Shown here piece after piece: positions 29,019-38,090 of a stretch of DNA of 52,035 nucleotides (position 1 is its first letter; the number at the start of each line of letters is the position of its first letter). The notes beneath the pieces are model-generated. The model did not search any database and was not told the DNA's origin. It saw only the letters and a list, made by a program, of their open reading frames with translations. Source of the stretch: an uncultured Clostridia bacterium (GTDB lineage: Bacteria > Bacillota > Clostridia > Oscillospirales > Oscillospiraceae); contig CAMAZB010000002.1 in the NCBI GenBank assembly GCA_945862785.1, positions 1-52,035 on the forward strand. The letters are read 5' to 3'. The position numbers and the translations under genes are program-made.

Positions 29019-30127
29019 TTGGCATCCCCCCACAGGTTCTCCGCCACCGACCGTGCCACGCTGGTTTTGGTCACGATGCCCGCAATGGTGTCGTCCTCGT
29101 TCAGAACCACCACGTAGCCCGCGCCGGAGTCCAAAAGGTAGTCAAAGCTTTCCCTGGCGTCGTCCCCCACCCGGACGGTCCGGGCGGTCTGGCGGACCAT
29201 GGGTTCGATGCTGGTCAGTTCCCGGCCCCAGCGGCGGATGTCGCCGATGGAGATAGTGCCGGCGTACCGGCCCTCCTCGTCGGTGACCAGCAGGGAGTCC
29301 ACGCTGCTGCGGGCCATGCGTTCGGCGCACTCCATCACGCCCCGGTCCTTTTTGACGGTAACCAGGTTCGTCCGCATGAAGTGCTCCACGGTGGAGGGGG
29401 CGGGGGCGTCGGGAGCGTGCTTGCCCAGGAAATTCCGCACCAGGTCGTTGGCGGGATGCTCCAGCATTTCCTCCGGGGAGGCCATCTGGACGATCTCACC
29501 GCCTGTCATAAAAATAATAACGTCGGCCAATTTCAGGGCTTCGCCCATGTCGTGGCTGACGAAAATAACGGTTTTGTGCAGCTTCTGTTGGATATTCTTG
29601 ACCTCGTCCTGCAAGGTCTCCCGGGTCATGGGATCCAGGGCACTGAAGGGTTCATCCATCAGTACGATGGGAGGGGATGCCGCCAGCGCCCGCAGCACGC
29701 CGATGCGCTGCTGCTGTCCGCCGGAGAGCTCCGAGGGATACTTGTCGGCGTACTGCTCCATGTCCACCAGCTGCAGCATTTCCCGGACGATCTCGTCGCA
29801 CTTGGCCTTGTCGTACTTCAGGAGCTTCGGCACCACGCAGATGTTCTGGGCCACGGTCATGTTGGGGAACAGGCCGATCTGCTGGATGACGTAGCCGATG
29901 TGGCGCCGCAGTTCCACCTTGTCCTGGGACTGGATGTTCTTCCCGTCGATGGAAATGGTGCCGGAGTCGATGTCGATGAGGCGGTTGATGGTTTTTAGCG
30001 TCGTGGTTTTGCCGCAGCCCGAGGGGCCGATCAGCACCACGAACTGCCCGTCCTCAATGGTGAAGTTCAGGTCCTTGAGGATGGGCGTCTTACCGTAGCT
30101 TTTGCAGACATGTTCAAATTGGATCAT
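29015..30127 (-). CDS. Osmolyte ABC transporter ATPase with tandem CBS domains (OpuCA-like)
   Basis: GPSGCGKTTTLKTINRL, LSGGQQQRIGVLRAL, C-terminal tandem CBS segments. Confidence 0.92.
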   Translation of the reverse strand: MIQFEHVCKSYGKTPILKDLNFTIEDGQFVVLIGPSGCGKTTTLKTINRLIDIDSGTISIDGKNIQSQDKVELRRHIGYVIQQIGLFPNMTVAQNICVVPKLLKYDKAKCDEIVREMLQLVDMEQYADKYPSELSGGQQQRIGVLRALAASPPIVLMDEPFSALDPMTRETLQDEVKNIQQKLHKTVIFVSHDMGEALKLADVIIFMTGGEIVQMASPEEMLEHPANDLVRNFLGKHAPDAPAPSTVEHFMRTNLVTVKKDRGVMECAERMARSSVDSLLVTDEEGRYAGTISIGDIRRWGRELTSIEPMVRQTARTVRVGDDARESFDYLLDSGAGYVVVLNEDDTIAGIVTKTSVARSVAENLWGDAK

Positions 30128-30773
30128 TGGTTACCTCCTTTGGCGCAATGAGGTTGTGGGCGGCCTCCACGGCGGCGGGGCTGCCCACCAGGACAAGTAC
30201 GTCCCCGTCGTACAGCTCCGCGTAGGGACCGGGGGAGAGGATGACAGTCTGGCCCCGCCGGATGGCCACGATGGTGCCGCCGGTGGACTGCCAGAATTTC
30301 AGAGCTCCGATGCTGTGCCCGATAAGGGGAGAGCCCTTGGGAATGGGGACCTCGTAGTTGGGGAAAGGCTGGTCGGCGGCGGCAAAGGTGTCCCGGCTCT
30401 TTACCAGGGCCGCCACCGTGTCGCTGAGGCGGCGGCTCAGGTCGGCATATTCCGCCATCAGTTCCTTGAGCTGCTGCCGCAATGCCCGGACGTCGGCGCT
30501 CTCCTCAAAGTTTTCGATGTACCGCCTGGCGCTGTCGGCGGAGAGGACCACGGCTCCGCTCTGGGGCTTCACCTCTACCACCTTCATGTCCGCCAGCAGC
30601 CGCAGCGCCCGCCGGATGGTCTCCGGGGATACGTTGTACTCCGACGCCATGACGGACCGCCCATAGACCCGGCTGCCCTCCGGCAACTCGCCCTTGGCGA
30701 TGCGGCGTGCCAGGTCCAGCGCGATCTGTAAATATTGGGAGGGAACAACGGTTTGTTTCATGGATACCACCAC
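30114..30773 (-). CDS. GntR HTH + RCK_C regulator, BusR-like
   Basis: GSRVYGRSVMASEYNVSPETIRRALRLLADMKVVEVKPQSGAVV (GntR wHTH), coiled coil, then SPLIGHSIGALKFWQSTGGTIVAIRRGQTVILSPGPYAELYDGDVLVLVG (TrkA_C). Confidence 0.85.
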   Translation of the reverse strand: MVVSMKQTVVPSQYLQIALDLARRIAKGELPEGSRVYGRSVMASEYNVSPETIRRALRLLADMKVVEVKPQSGAVVLSADSARRYIENFEESADVRALRQQLKELMAEYADLSRRLSDTVAALVKSRDTFAAADQPFPNYEVPIPKGSPLIGHSIGALKFWQSTGGTIVAIRRGQTVILSPGPYAELYDGDVLVLVGSPAAVEAAHNLIAPKEVTNDPI

Positions 30774-30798
30774 CTGTTATGAGATGTAGAATGATCTT

Positions 30799-30840
30799 AT
30801 TATATACTGCCAACTCGAATAAGTAAATGGATGTGGCAGT
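30799..30840 (-). promoter_or_regulatory. Candidate busR promoter with ACTGCCA-N21-TGGCAGT inverted repeat
   Basis: TTTACT-N17-TATAAT on the minus strand with 7-bp arms flanking the -35/spacer. Confidence 0.55.
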
Positions 30841-31098
30841 TAATAAACTGTAAACAAATTTGAGATCTCTGCAAAAAAAGAAGAAAAACGAGAAAAACCA
30901 GTCAAGAAAATACTGATATCAATGGGAACTGTATCTTCGGCCGGCATTCAGCCTGATCATACTATTTTACACGGTAATAAAGAAAAAAGAGCGCGAAAGC
31001 GCCCTTTTTTCATGCTCATATTACCACAAATCGGCTTAAAATTCAAGTCTTGTTCTGCTGTCATGGCCGCCGTATGCTGGGAGACGGAGGTGGTCGCC

Positions 31099-31527
31099 AT
31101 GGAATTTCAAATCATTCCCCAGCCGCGGGAGACCGTACAGATTTTAGTGGAAGCAAACCGCCGGACGGCCCGCTACGGCCTGACGTTGACGCCAGAACAG
31201 ATGACGGCTCTTGCGGAAAGCCGGGCCCGCGCTCTGCTTGATACCGGCAGGGTGGAGCTGGGAGCGGGTATCCTGCCCCAGATCGTTGAGATGTTCTGCG
31301 ATTCTCCTAATTTGCATCAGGCGGAGTATGCGGCGGCGCTGGAAGCCCTGCAGGCTATTTTCTACCGCTGCAAGAACGAGGCCGGGGATCTGACGCCGGA
31401 CGAGGATATTTTGCGGCTTCTCCGCCGGGCCTTTGACCGGGCGGGAGGCAGCACAGAGTATCTTGCGGGCTGCTCCCTTGCGGAGCTGGTCCGCTGGGTG
31501 CGGGAGGGAAAGCATGGCACAGACTGA
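31099..31527 (+). CDS. DUF6323-like protein
   Basis: MEFQIIPQPRETVQILVEANRRTARYGLTLTPEQ...; start preceded by GGAGG; family recalled, not searched. Confidence 0.6.
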   Translation: MEFQIIPQPRETVQILVEANRRTARYGLTLTPEQMTALAESRARALLDTGRVELGAGILPQIVEMFCDSPNLHQAEYAAALEALQAIFYRCKNEAGDLTPDEDILRLLRRAFDRAGGSTEYLAGCSLAELVRWVREGKHGTD

Positions 31528-32395
31528 TTTGACGGTCAGCTTGCCGGAACATGACCGGCAGGCGTGGCAGATGAAGCTATGGGAGCTACTGCGGCTCCAG
31601 ACAGAGCGGTATACCTCGGGGCAGAGCACGTCTGTCCGGACGGATACCGCCCAAATGCTGCTGCGCTCCATCTGCTTCTCGCTGGACCAGATTCAACAGG
31701 CCCAGCCGGAGCGGAATTTGCTGCAAGAATCGCTGGATATTCTCCTGCAGGAAGGGGCGGAGGTGGTGCGCCGCCAGACGGCCCGGACGCAGCTTCAGTA
31801 CCGCCGGGCCTGCCGCTGTCTGTATCAGGAGGAGAGCGTGTCATTGCGGGATACCCTCCGGGGCATCGGTGGCTTTTTCCATGATTACGACCCGCAGTTT
31901 TTCGCGGCGGAGGTGCCCTGCGACATTGACTACCAGTTGGCCCACCCCGTGCCGGATAAGCTGTTGGGCGTGGCGTGGCTCCGGGACTATTTGGACAGGC
32001 TTTTGCTGGAAGACACGGTTCTCCGGCGGTTCCGACCGGACGCAGTCCGCCGGGTGCTGGCGGCTTCCTGCCCCGACCACCAGGAATTGCTGGTAAACCT
32101 GTACGAGCCGGCGGCAGCGGCGGCGCTGGGGGTGACCATGACGGAGGGAGACCTCTTTGAACTGGACATCACAGCGGCGGGGCAGGTGACCCTGACCGCC
32201 TGGCTTGCGCCGATGTCCGTATGCGCACGGCGGCTGGCTTTGGAACGGGCGGGGGAGACCCTTGCCCGCCGCTTGGAGCTGCCTGCCGGGGCTGCCGCGT
32301 ACCTCCGGGAGACGGCGTTGGCCCTAGCGCCCCGGGTGGAGGCAGTGCTGGCCTCCGGGGGAGGCTGGCAGACTATTTTTCCGGCGTTTTCCTAA
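31514..32395 (+). CDS. DUF6179-like protein
   Basis: MAQTDLTVSLPEHDRQAWQMKLWELLRLQTERYTSGQSTSVRTDTAQMLLRSICFSL; overlaps the preceding CDS. Confidence 0.6.
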   Translation: MAQTDLTVSLPEHDRQAWQMKLWELLRLQTERYTSGQSTSVRTDTAQMLLRSICFSLDQIQQAQPERNLLQESLDILLQEGAEVVRRQTARTQLQYRRACRCLYQEESVSLRDTLRGIGGFFHDYDPQFFAAEVPCDIDYQLAHPVPDKLLGVAWLRDYLDRLLLEDTVLRRFRPDAVRRVLAASCPDHQELLVNLYEPAAAAALGVTMTEGDLFELDITAAGQVTLTAWLAPMSVCARRLALERAGETLARRLELPAGAAAYLRETALALAPRVEAVLASGGGWQTIFPAFS

Positions 32396-32434
32396 AAAAC
32401 TGTCCGGTCCAAAAGTTTGGACCGGACAGTTTTT
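32394..32434. terminator. Bidirectional terminator
   Basis: AAAAAACTGTCCGGTCCAAA-AGT-TTGGACCGGACAGTTTTT between convergent genes. Confidence 0.9.
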
Positions 32435-32443
32435 GGTTGAATA

Positions 32444-33346
32444 TCAGAAATGCTCGATGATGTCCACCAGCTCGGCGCCGATGCGCTTCTGAGCCTCCTT
32501 GGTGCCCGCGCCCACATGGGGCATGCAGCTGACGGCGGGGTGGGAAGCCAAGACCCAGTTGGGGTCCTTTTCGCTGAGCCACACGTCCAGACCGGCGGCC
32601 TTGACCTTGCCGCTGTTCAGACCGTCCAGCAGGGCGGCTTCGTCCACGTTGGAACCACGGGAAACATTGATGATGACCACGCCGTCCTTCATCTTCGCAA
32701 TGGATTCGGCGTCCACCAGGGGCTTGTCGCCGCCGGGAGCGCAGAGGACGATGATGTCGGACTGGGCCAGCAGTTCATCCATGGAGACGAAGTGCATGGT
32801 GCCGCACTCGCAGCCCTCGGGCTTGTTGCGGTGGACCACGGACAGCACGTTCATGCCCAAGGCCTGGGCCTTGTCGCCCACCATGCGGCCGATGCGGCCG
32901 TAGCCGATGACACCCATGGTCTTGCCCATGACCTCAAAGCCCTTGGAGTAGGCCTTCTTCTCCCACTTTTTCTCCCGCATGGTGTGTCCGGCGATGGAAA
33001 TGTTCCGGGCGCAGGAGAACAGCAGGGCGATGGCCAGCTCCGCCACAGCGTTGGAGGATGCCCGGGGCGTGTTCTTTACGGTGATGCCCGCCGCTTCGGC
33101 GTATTTTACGGCGATATTGTCTACACCGACACCGGCCCGGACGATGAGCTTCAGGCGGCTGCCCTTGGCGGCGTCGATCTGGGGCTCCTTGATCTTGGTG
33201 GCGGAGCGGATGATGACCGCGTCGAATTCCCGCAGGGCTTCGCCCAACTGGTCGGGCTCATAGAATTGCTCCACGATCTCGTGACCGTCCCGGCGCAAAG
33301 TTTCGATAGCGCCGGCGTCCATACCGTCAGTGACCAAAACGCGCAT
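32444..33346 (-). CDS. serA: D-3-phosphoglycerate dehydrogenase (short type)
   Basis: MRVLVTDGMDAGAIETL; VIGYGRIGRMVGDKAQALGM; NVSRGSNVDEAALLDGL. Confidence 0.85.
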   Translation of the reverse strand: MRVLVTDGMDAGAIETLRRDGHEIVEQFYEPDQLGEALREFDAVIIRSATKIKEPQIDAAKGSRLKLIVRAGVGVDNIAVKYAEAAGITVKNTPRASSNAVAELAIALLFSCARNISIAGHTMREKKWEKKAYSKGFEVMGKTMGVIGYGRIGRMVGDKAQALGMNVLSVVHRNKPEGCECGTMHFVSMDELLAQSDIIVLCAPGGDKPLVDAESIAKMKDGVVIINVSRGSNVDEAALLDGLNSGKVKAAGLDVWLSEKDPNWVLASHPAVSCMPHVGAGTKEAQKRIGAELVDIIEHF

Positions 33347-33588
33347 TGACATATTCAATTACCCCTTTTATCAAAATTTCCCGGCACACCCCAGGGGTGC
33401 CATCGTCGTCGCAAAGTCCGCTGAGTTCCGTTTCCGCCTGACGTCGAAAACGGTGCGCGCTTCCTTGCTCCTCCTCTCCGCGCGCGGCGGGGCCGCGTGC
33501 GGGGGACAATGTAACGGAAAATCCCATTCGCCCATTGGGGGACAGGCGATACGGCAAATGCCGTGCGGGGGCAAGATAAAAGTTTGGT

Positions 33589-33651
33589 CCACCTTTTCAA
33601 AGGTGGCGGGGTCCAGGGGCAGTGCCCCTGGTGGGTTTGGGCAAAGCCCAA
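33589..33651. repeat. Three consecutive hairpins between serC and serA
   Basis: CCACCTTT-TC-AAAGGTGG; CCAGGGGCA-GTGCCCCTGG; TTGGGC-AAA-GCCCAA. Confidence 0.8.
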
Positions 33652-33672
33652 CCTCGCATACCCCCAAAAGCA

Positions 33673-34761
33673 TCAGGCGTGCTCCGCCTCGTACTTCTTC
33701 AGGAACTCCACCAGAGCCTCCACGCCCTCCTTGGGCATGGCGTTGTAGATGGAAGCCCGCAGGCCGCCCACGGACTTGTGGCCCTTCAGGTTGTCAAAGC
33801 CCGCGGCCTTGGAAGCGGCCACCACATCGGCGTCCTGCTCCTTGCTGGGGGTCACGAAGGGCACGTTCATCAGGGAGCGGTCTTCCTTGCGGACAGCGCC
33901 GGTGAACAGCTTGCTCTCATCCAGGAAGTCATACAGGATGGCGGCCTTCTCCTCGTTGCGTTTCGCCATGGCTTCCAGACCGCCGTTATCCAGCAGGTAC
34001 TTGAACACCTTGCCGCAGCAGTAGATGGCCCAGCAGTTGGGGGTGTTGTACAGGGAGTCGGCGTCGGCGTGAGTCTTGTAGCTCAGGTAGACGGGAGTCT
34101 TGGGGTCCAGATCCTCCCGAATCAGGTCCTCCCGGATGATGACCACGGCCATGCCGGCGGGACCCACGTTCTTCTGCACGCCGGCCCAAATCAGGCCGTA
34201 CTTGCTGACGTCGCAGGGACGGGACAGGAACATGGAGGACTGGTCGGACACCAGGACCTTGCCCTTGGTGTTGGGCAGGGTGTGGAAGGTGGTACCGTTG
34301 ATGGTCTCGTTCTCGCAGATGTAGACATAGTCGGCGTTATCGGGGATGTCCAGATCGGAGCAGTCGGGGATGTAGGAGAAGTTCTCGTCCTTGGAGGAGG
34401 CCACGATCTTGACCTCGCCGTACTTCTTGGCTTCGGCGATGGCCTTCTTGGACCAGGCGCCGGTCTCCACATAGCAGGCCACGCCGTTTTTCATCAGATT
34501 GATGGGCACCATGGCGAACTCCAGCGTGCCGCCGCCCTGGACGAACAGGACCTTGTAGTTGTCGGGAATGTTCATCAGCTTGCGGAGATCGGCCTCGGCC
34601 TCGTCCCGGATCTGCTGGAACACCTTGGAACGGTGGCTCATCTCCATGACGCACATGCCGCTGCCACGGTAGTTCATCATTTCGGCGGCGATCTCTTCCA
34701 GAACGGGCTCCGGCATCATGGCGGGACCGGCGGAGAAGTTGTAAGTACGACCGTATTTCAT
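33673..34761 (-). CDS. serC: Phosphoserine aminotransferase
   Basis: MKYGRTYNFSAGPAMMPEPVLEEIAAEM...QGGGTLEFAMVP...SVGGLRASIYNAMP. Confidence 0.95.
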   Translation of the reverse strand: MKYGRTYNFSAGPAMMPEPVLEEIAAEMMNYRGSGMCVMEMSHRSKVFQQIRDEAEADLRKLMNIPDNYKVLFVQGGGTLEFAMVPINLMKNGVACYVETGAWSKKAIAEAKKYGEVKIVASSKDENFSYIPDCSDLDIPDNADYVYICENETINGTTFHTLPNTKGKVLVSDQSSMFLSRPCDVSKYGLIWAGVQKNVGPAGMAVVIIREDLIREDLDPKTPVYLSYKTHADADSLYNTPNCWAIYCCGKVFKYLLDNGGLEAMAKRNEEKAAILYDFLDESKLFTGAVRKEDRSLMNVPFVTPSKEQDADVVAASKAAGFDNLKGHKSVGGLRASIYNAMPKEGVEALVEFLKKYEAEHA

Positions 34762-35014
34762 CTTCATATCCTCCATCTTTTTGTATTTTGACGGGCAGGC
34801 AGGCACGCCGTCCGGGAAAAGGTCGCCCTTTTCCTATGATCCTGATTTTAGTATACGACAGGGAAAAAGGAGAATCAACCGGTTATGCAAATTTTTTCAG
34901 ACCAGCTAAAAAAATATTTGGTTTTTGTGCAAATCTACCATAGGAGGAAGGGGCTTCCTTGCTGATTTTAGAATGAAGTGCCGAAAACAGCCGGAAGCGT
35001 ATGCGGAAAAGCGG

Positions 35015-35043
35015 TTGAAATTTCCCTGGAAATTCATTATAAT
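35015..35043 (+). promoter_or_regulatory. Sigma-A promoter for the E2-like gene
   Basis: TTGAAA-N17-TATAAT. Confidence 0.65.
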
Positions 35044-35103
35044 ATTTTGATGTGCAAATATACGGGGGGAGGCCCCAGTTTAGGAAAGAACGAGGAAACG
35101 AAC

Positions 35104-35925
35104 ATGCGACCGGACGGAACCCGCGTCAAGGGACTGACGCCCATCGTGCAGGCGCTGCCCTACATCATGCCCAAGCGATTTGACGCCCAGAACTGGGCCA
35201 GTGACTATGTGGACGAGGATATCGTCAAAGCCTTTATCCGCCAGAAGCGGCGGGAGGGGCACCGCGTGACCCATATGAGCGTGCTGATCGCCGCTTACTA
35301 CAAGGCCGCGCTGGAGAACCCCAAGGTAAACTACTTTATTATGAACCGCAAAGTGTACAAACGAAACCACTTCTGCGTCAGCTTCGTCATTCTCAAAACC
35401 CGGGCGGACGGCACGCCGGACGAGACCACCCTGAAGATCTACCTGAATCCCGAGGACGATGTGTTCACTATCAGCCAACGCATTCAGGAGCATATCGACC
35501 GGAACATGGAGGCTGTCCACAACAACAATACAGACAAGTTTGCCAATATTGTCTTTTCCATCCCGGGCCTTGCCCGCCTGGTGTTCGGCCTGGCCTACCG
35601 GCTGGACGTGTATGGCTTGCTGCCGAAGAAGATTATTGAGCTCAGCCCCTTTCACACCAGCCTGTTCATCACGAACCTGGCCTCCATCAACACCAGTTAC
35701 ATTTTCCATCACTGCTATGAATTCGGCACTACCAGCGTGTTCGTCTGCATGGGCAAGCCCGTGCCCGACCCCAACGCCCCGGCAGGGAGCCGCAAAAAGC
35801 GGATGCCCCTGGGCGTGGTGATGGACGAGCGCATTGCCACCGGCATCGAATACTCCCGTTTCTTCGCCGCCTTTGAGCGGTATCTGAAAAAGCCGGAGCT
35901 GCTGGAGACCCGGCTGGACGGCTAG
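35104..35925 (+). CDS. 2-oxoacid dehydrogenase E2 / CAT-fold acyltransferase-like protein, no lipoyl domain
   Basis: C-terminal MPLGVVMDERIATGIEYSRFFAAFERYLKKPELL aligns with E2 (x)SFDHRVVDGAxAARFL; N-terminal lipoyl and E3-binding domains absent. Confidence 0.7.
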   Translation: MRPDGTRVKGLTPIVQALPYIMPKRFDAQNWASDYVDEDIVKAFIRQKRREGHRVTHMSVLIAAYYKAALENPKVNYFIMNRKVYKRNHFCVSFVILKTRADGTPDETTLKIYLNPEDDVFTISQRIQEHIDRNMEAVHNNNTDKFANIVFSIPGLARLVFGLAYRLDVYGLLPKKIIELSPFHTSLFITNLASINTSYIFHHCYEFGTTSVFVCMGKPVPDPNAPAGSRKKRMPLGVVMDERIATGIEYSRFFAAFERYLKKPELLETRLDG

Positions 35926-35957
35926 GCTGTCCCGGCCATGGCGTAAGGAGGAAGATC

Positions 35958-37274
35958 GTGAAAAACGGATACGTGGAGCGGGCGAAGGCCCTGATCCGTC
36001 TGGCGGCCCTGTATGTCTGCTCCCTTGGTAAATGGCTGTTGCTGGCGGTGGCCGTGGGCCTTGTCTGCGGCGTGATCGGAACCGCCTTTCACGTTGGTGT
36101 CCACGAGGCCACGCTGCTCCGGGGTGAGCGCCCCTGGCTGCTGTGGTGCCTTCCCCTGGCGGGCCTAGTGATCGTGGGCTTCTATAAACTGACAAAGACC
36201 GAGGGCCAGGGTACCAACGCCGTCATCGACCAGGTGCATCTTGGCAAAGGCTTGCCCATTCTTCTGCTGCCCGCCATTTTCCTGGGCACTGTGCTGACCC
36301 ACCTGTGCGGCGGCTCCGCCGGCCGGGAGGGCGCCGCTCTCCAGATGGGCGGTACCATCGGCTTCCACACCGGGCGGCTGTTCCGCCTGGACGACAAGGA
36401 CCTGCGGATTGCCACCCTGGCGGGCATGGCGGCGTTTTTTTCCGCCCTGTTCGGTACGCCTCTGACCGCCGCCATCTTTTCCATCGTGGTCATCAGCATC
36501 GGTGTCATGTACCACGCCGCCATGTTCCCCTGCCTGACCGCCGCCCTGACGGCCTACGGCGTATCTCTGGCTCTGGGTGTGGAGCCTACCCGCTTCACGG
36601 TGGAGATGCCTGTTCTGGCAACAGGCACTATGCTGCGGGTGGCGGTGCTGGCGGCGCTGTGTGCCCTGGTGTCCGTCCTGTTTTGCGGAGTTATCCACGG
36701 GATGGAGCATCTGATGGCAAAATACCTGCCCAACCCCTGGGTGCGGGTCGTGACGGGCGGCTTTGCCGTCATCGCCCTGACATACCTCTGCGGCACCACG
36801 GACTATAACGGCGCGGGCATGGATGTGGTCACCGCAGCTGTGGAGCAGGGAACGGCCCATCCGGCGGCATTCCTTTTGAAGCTGCTGTTCACCGCTGTGA
36901 CCCTGGCCGCCGGCTTCAAGGGCGGCGAGGTGGTGCCCTCCTTTTTCGTGGGAGCCACCTTCGGCTGTGTGGCGGGGCCGCTACTGGGGCTGCCCGCGGG
37001 CGCTTCCGCTGCTATCGGCCTGGTGGCCGTGTTCTGCGGTGCCACCAACTGCCCCCTGGCCTCCACGCTGCTGTCCATCGAGCTGTTCGGGGACGCGGGC
37101 CTTCTGTACTTTGCCCTGGCCTGCGTCATCAGCTACATGCTCTCCGGGTACAGCGGCCTGTATTCCAGCCAGACCATCCTGTACTCCAAGCTGAAAGCCC
37201 AGTACATCAATGTCCATACCAACGAGCCGAAGCAGGACCCCGGTCTTGCCGATACGGCCCATACAAACGAGTAA
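35958..37274 (+). CDS. ClC-family chloride/fluoride channel or antiporter
   Basis: GTG start; GQGTNAVIDQV, GGSAGREGAALQMGG, FKGGEVVPSFFVGATFG. Confidence 0.9.
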   Translation: MKNGYVERAKALIRLAALYVCSLGKWLLLAVAVGLVCGVIGTAFHVGVHEATLLRGERPWLLWCLPLAGLVIVGFYKLTKTEGQGTNAVIDQVHLGKGLPILLLPAIFLGTVLTHLCGGSAGREGAALQMGGTIGFHTGRLFRLDDKDLRIATLAGMAAFFSALFGTPLTAAIFSIVVISIGVMYHAAMFPCLTAALTAYGVSLALGVEPTRFTVEMPVLATGTMLRVAVLAALCALVSVLFCGVIHGMEHLMAKYLPNPWVRVVTGGFAVIALTYLCGTTDYNGAGMDVVTAAVEQGTAHPAAFLLKLLFTAVTLAAGFKGGEVVPSFFVGATFGCVAGPLLGLPAGASAAIGLVAVFCGATNCPLASTLLSIELFGDAGLLYFALACVISYMLSGYSGLYSSQTILYSKLKAQYINVHTNEPKQDPGLADTAHTNE

Positions 37275-37327
37275 AAACAGACCTCCCGTGGCATACTGTG
37301 AGAAAGTCATGCCTCGGGAGGTTCTTT

Positions 37328-38047
37328 ATGCAGTTCACCCAGATATTGGCCCAAATCGGACAGACGACCCTGACGGCCCTGCTGTCCATCCTGGTGCTGT
37401 TCCTTTTGGCAAAGCTCATGGGTACCAAGCAGGTGTCCCAGATGACCATGTTCGACTATGTGGTGGGCATCACCATTGGCTCTGTGGCGGCGGAGCTGGC
37501 AACGGAGATGGAGGAACCCGCCAAGCCCCTGACAGCCCTGATCATTTACGGCATAATGGCCGTGCTGATCTCCATTTTGACCAACAAATCCATCAAAGCC
37601 CGGGCGGTTGTGACGGGGAAGCCTCTGGTACTGCTGGAAAACGGCGTCATTTACCGAAAGAATCTGAAAAAGGCCCGGCTGGACCTGAACGAATTTCTCA
37701 CCTATTGCCGCATCGGCGGCTGGTTCGACCTGAACCAGCTCCAGTCGGCGGTGCTGGAGCATAACGGCGTGGTCAGCTTTCTGCCCAAAGAGACGGATCG
37801 TCCCGCCACGCCCATGGACCTGCACCTGGACCCCAAGCAGTCCCAGGTGCAGACGCCCTTCGTCATGGACGGCAAACTGCTGCCGGACAACATCCACCAG
37901 GCTGGGAAGGAGGAAGCGTGGGTCCACCGCGCGCTGCTGCGTCAGGGCTACAAGGATGAATCCGGCGTTCTCCTGGCGTTATGGGGCGGCGGCGAAAAGC
38001 TGACGGTATTTCCCATGGATCCGCCTAAAACGGCTTCGCGATCCTGA
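37328..38047 (+). CDS. DUF421 (YetF-like) membrane protein
   Basis: MGTKQVSQMTMFDYVVGITIGSVAAELAT; GKPLVLLENGVIYRKNLKKARLDLNEF. Confidence 0.9.
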   Translation: MQFTQILAQIGQTTLTALLSILVLFLLAKLMGTKQVSQMTMFDYVVGITIGSVAAELATEMEEPAKPLTALIIYGIMAVLISILTNKSIKARAVVTGKPLVLLENGVIYRKNLKKARLDLNEFLTYCRIGGWFDLNQLQSAVLEHNGVVSFLPKETDRPATPMDLHLDPKQSQVQTPFVMDGKLLPDNIHQAGKEEAWVHRALLRQGYKDESGVLLALWGGGEKLTVFPMDPPKTASRS

Positions 38048-38090
38048 CGCATTGTTTCCGTCCTCTGCATAGACTGACAGGGGTGATGTC

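Noticed and set aside
33355-33673. 98-100-aa minus-strand ORFs between serC and serA
   Set aside because: Translations of hairpin repeats; no RBS or protein-like composition.
34807-35103. Fluoride or c-di-AMP riboswitch upstream of the E2-like/ClC genes
   Set aside because: Looked for because of the possible CLC-F transporter; no matching conserved core seen.
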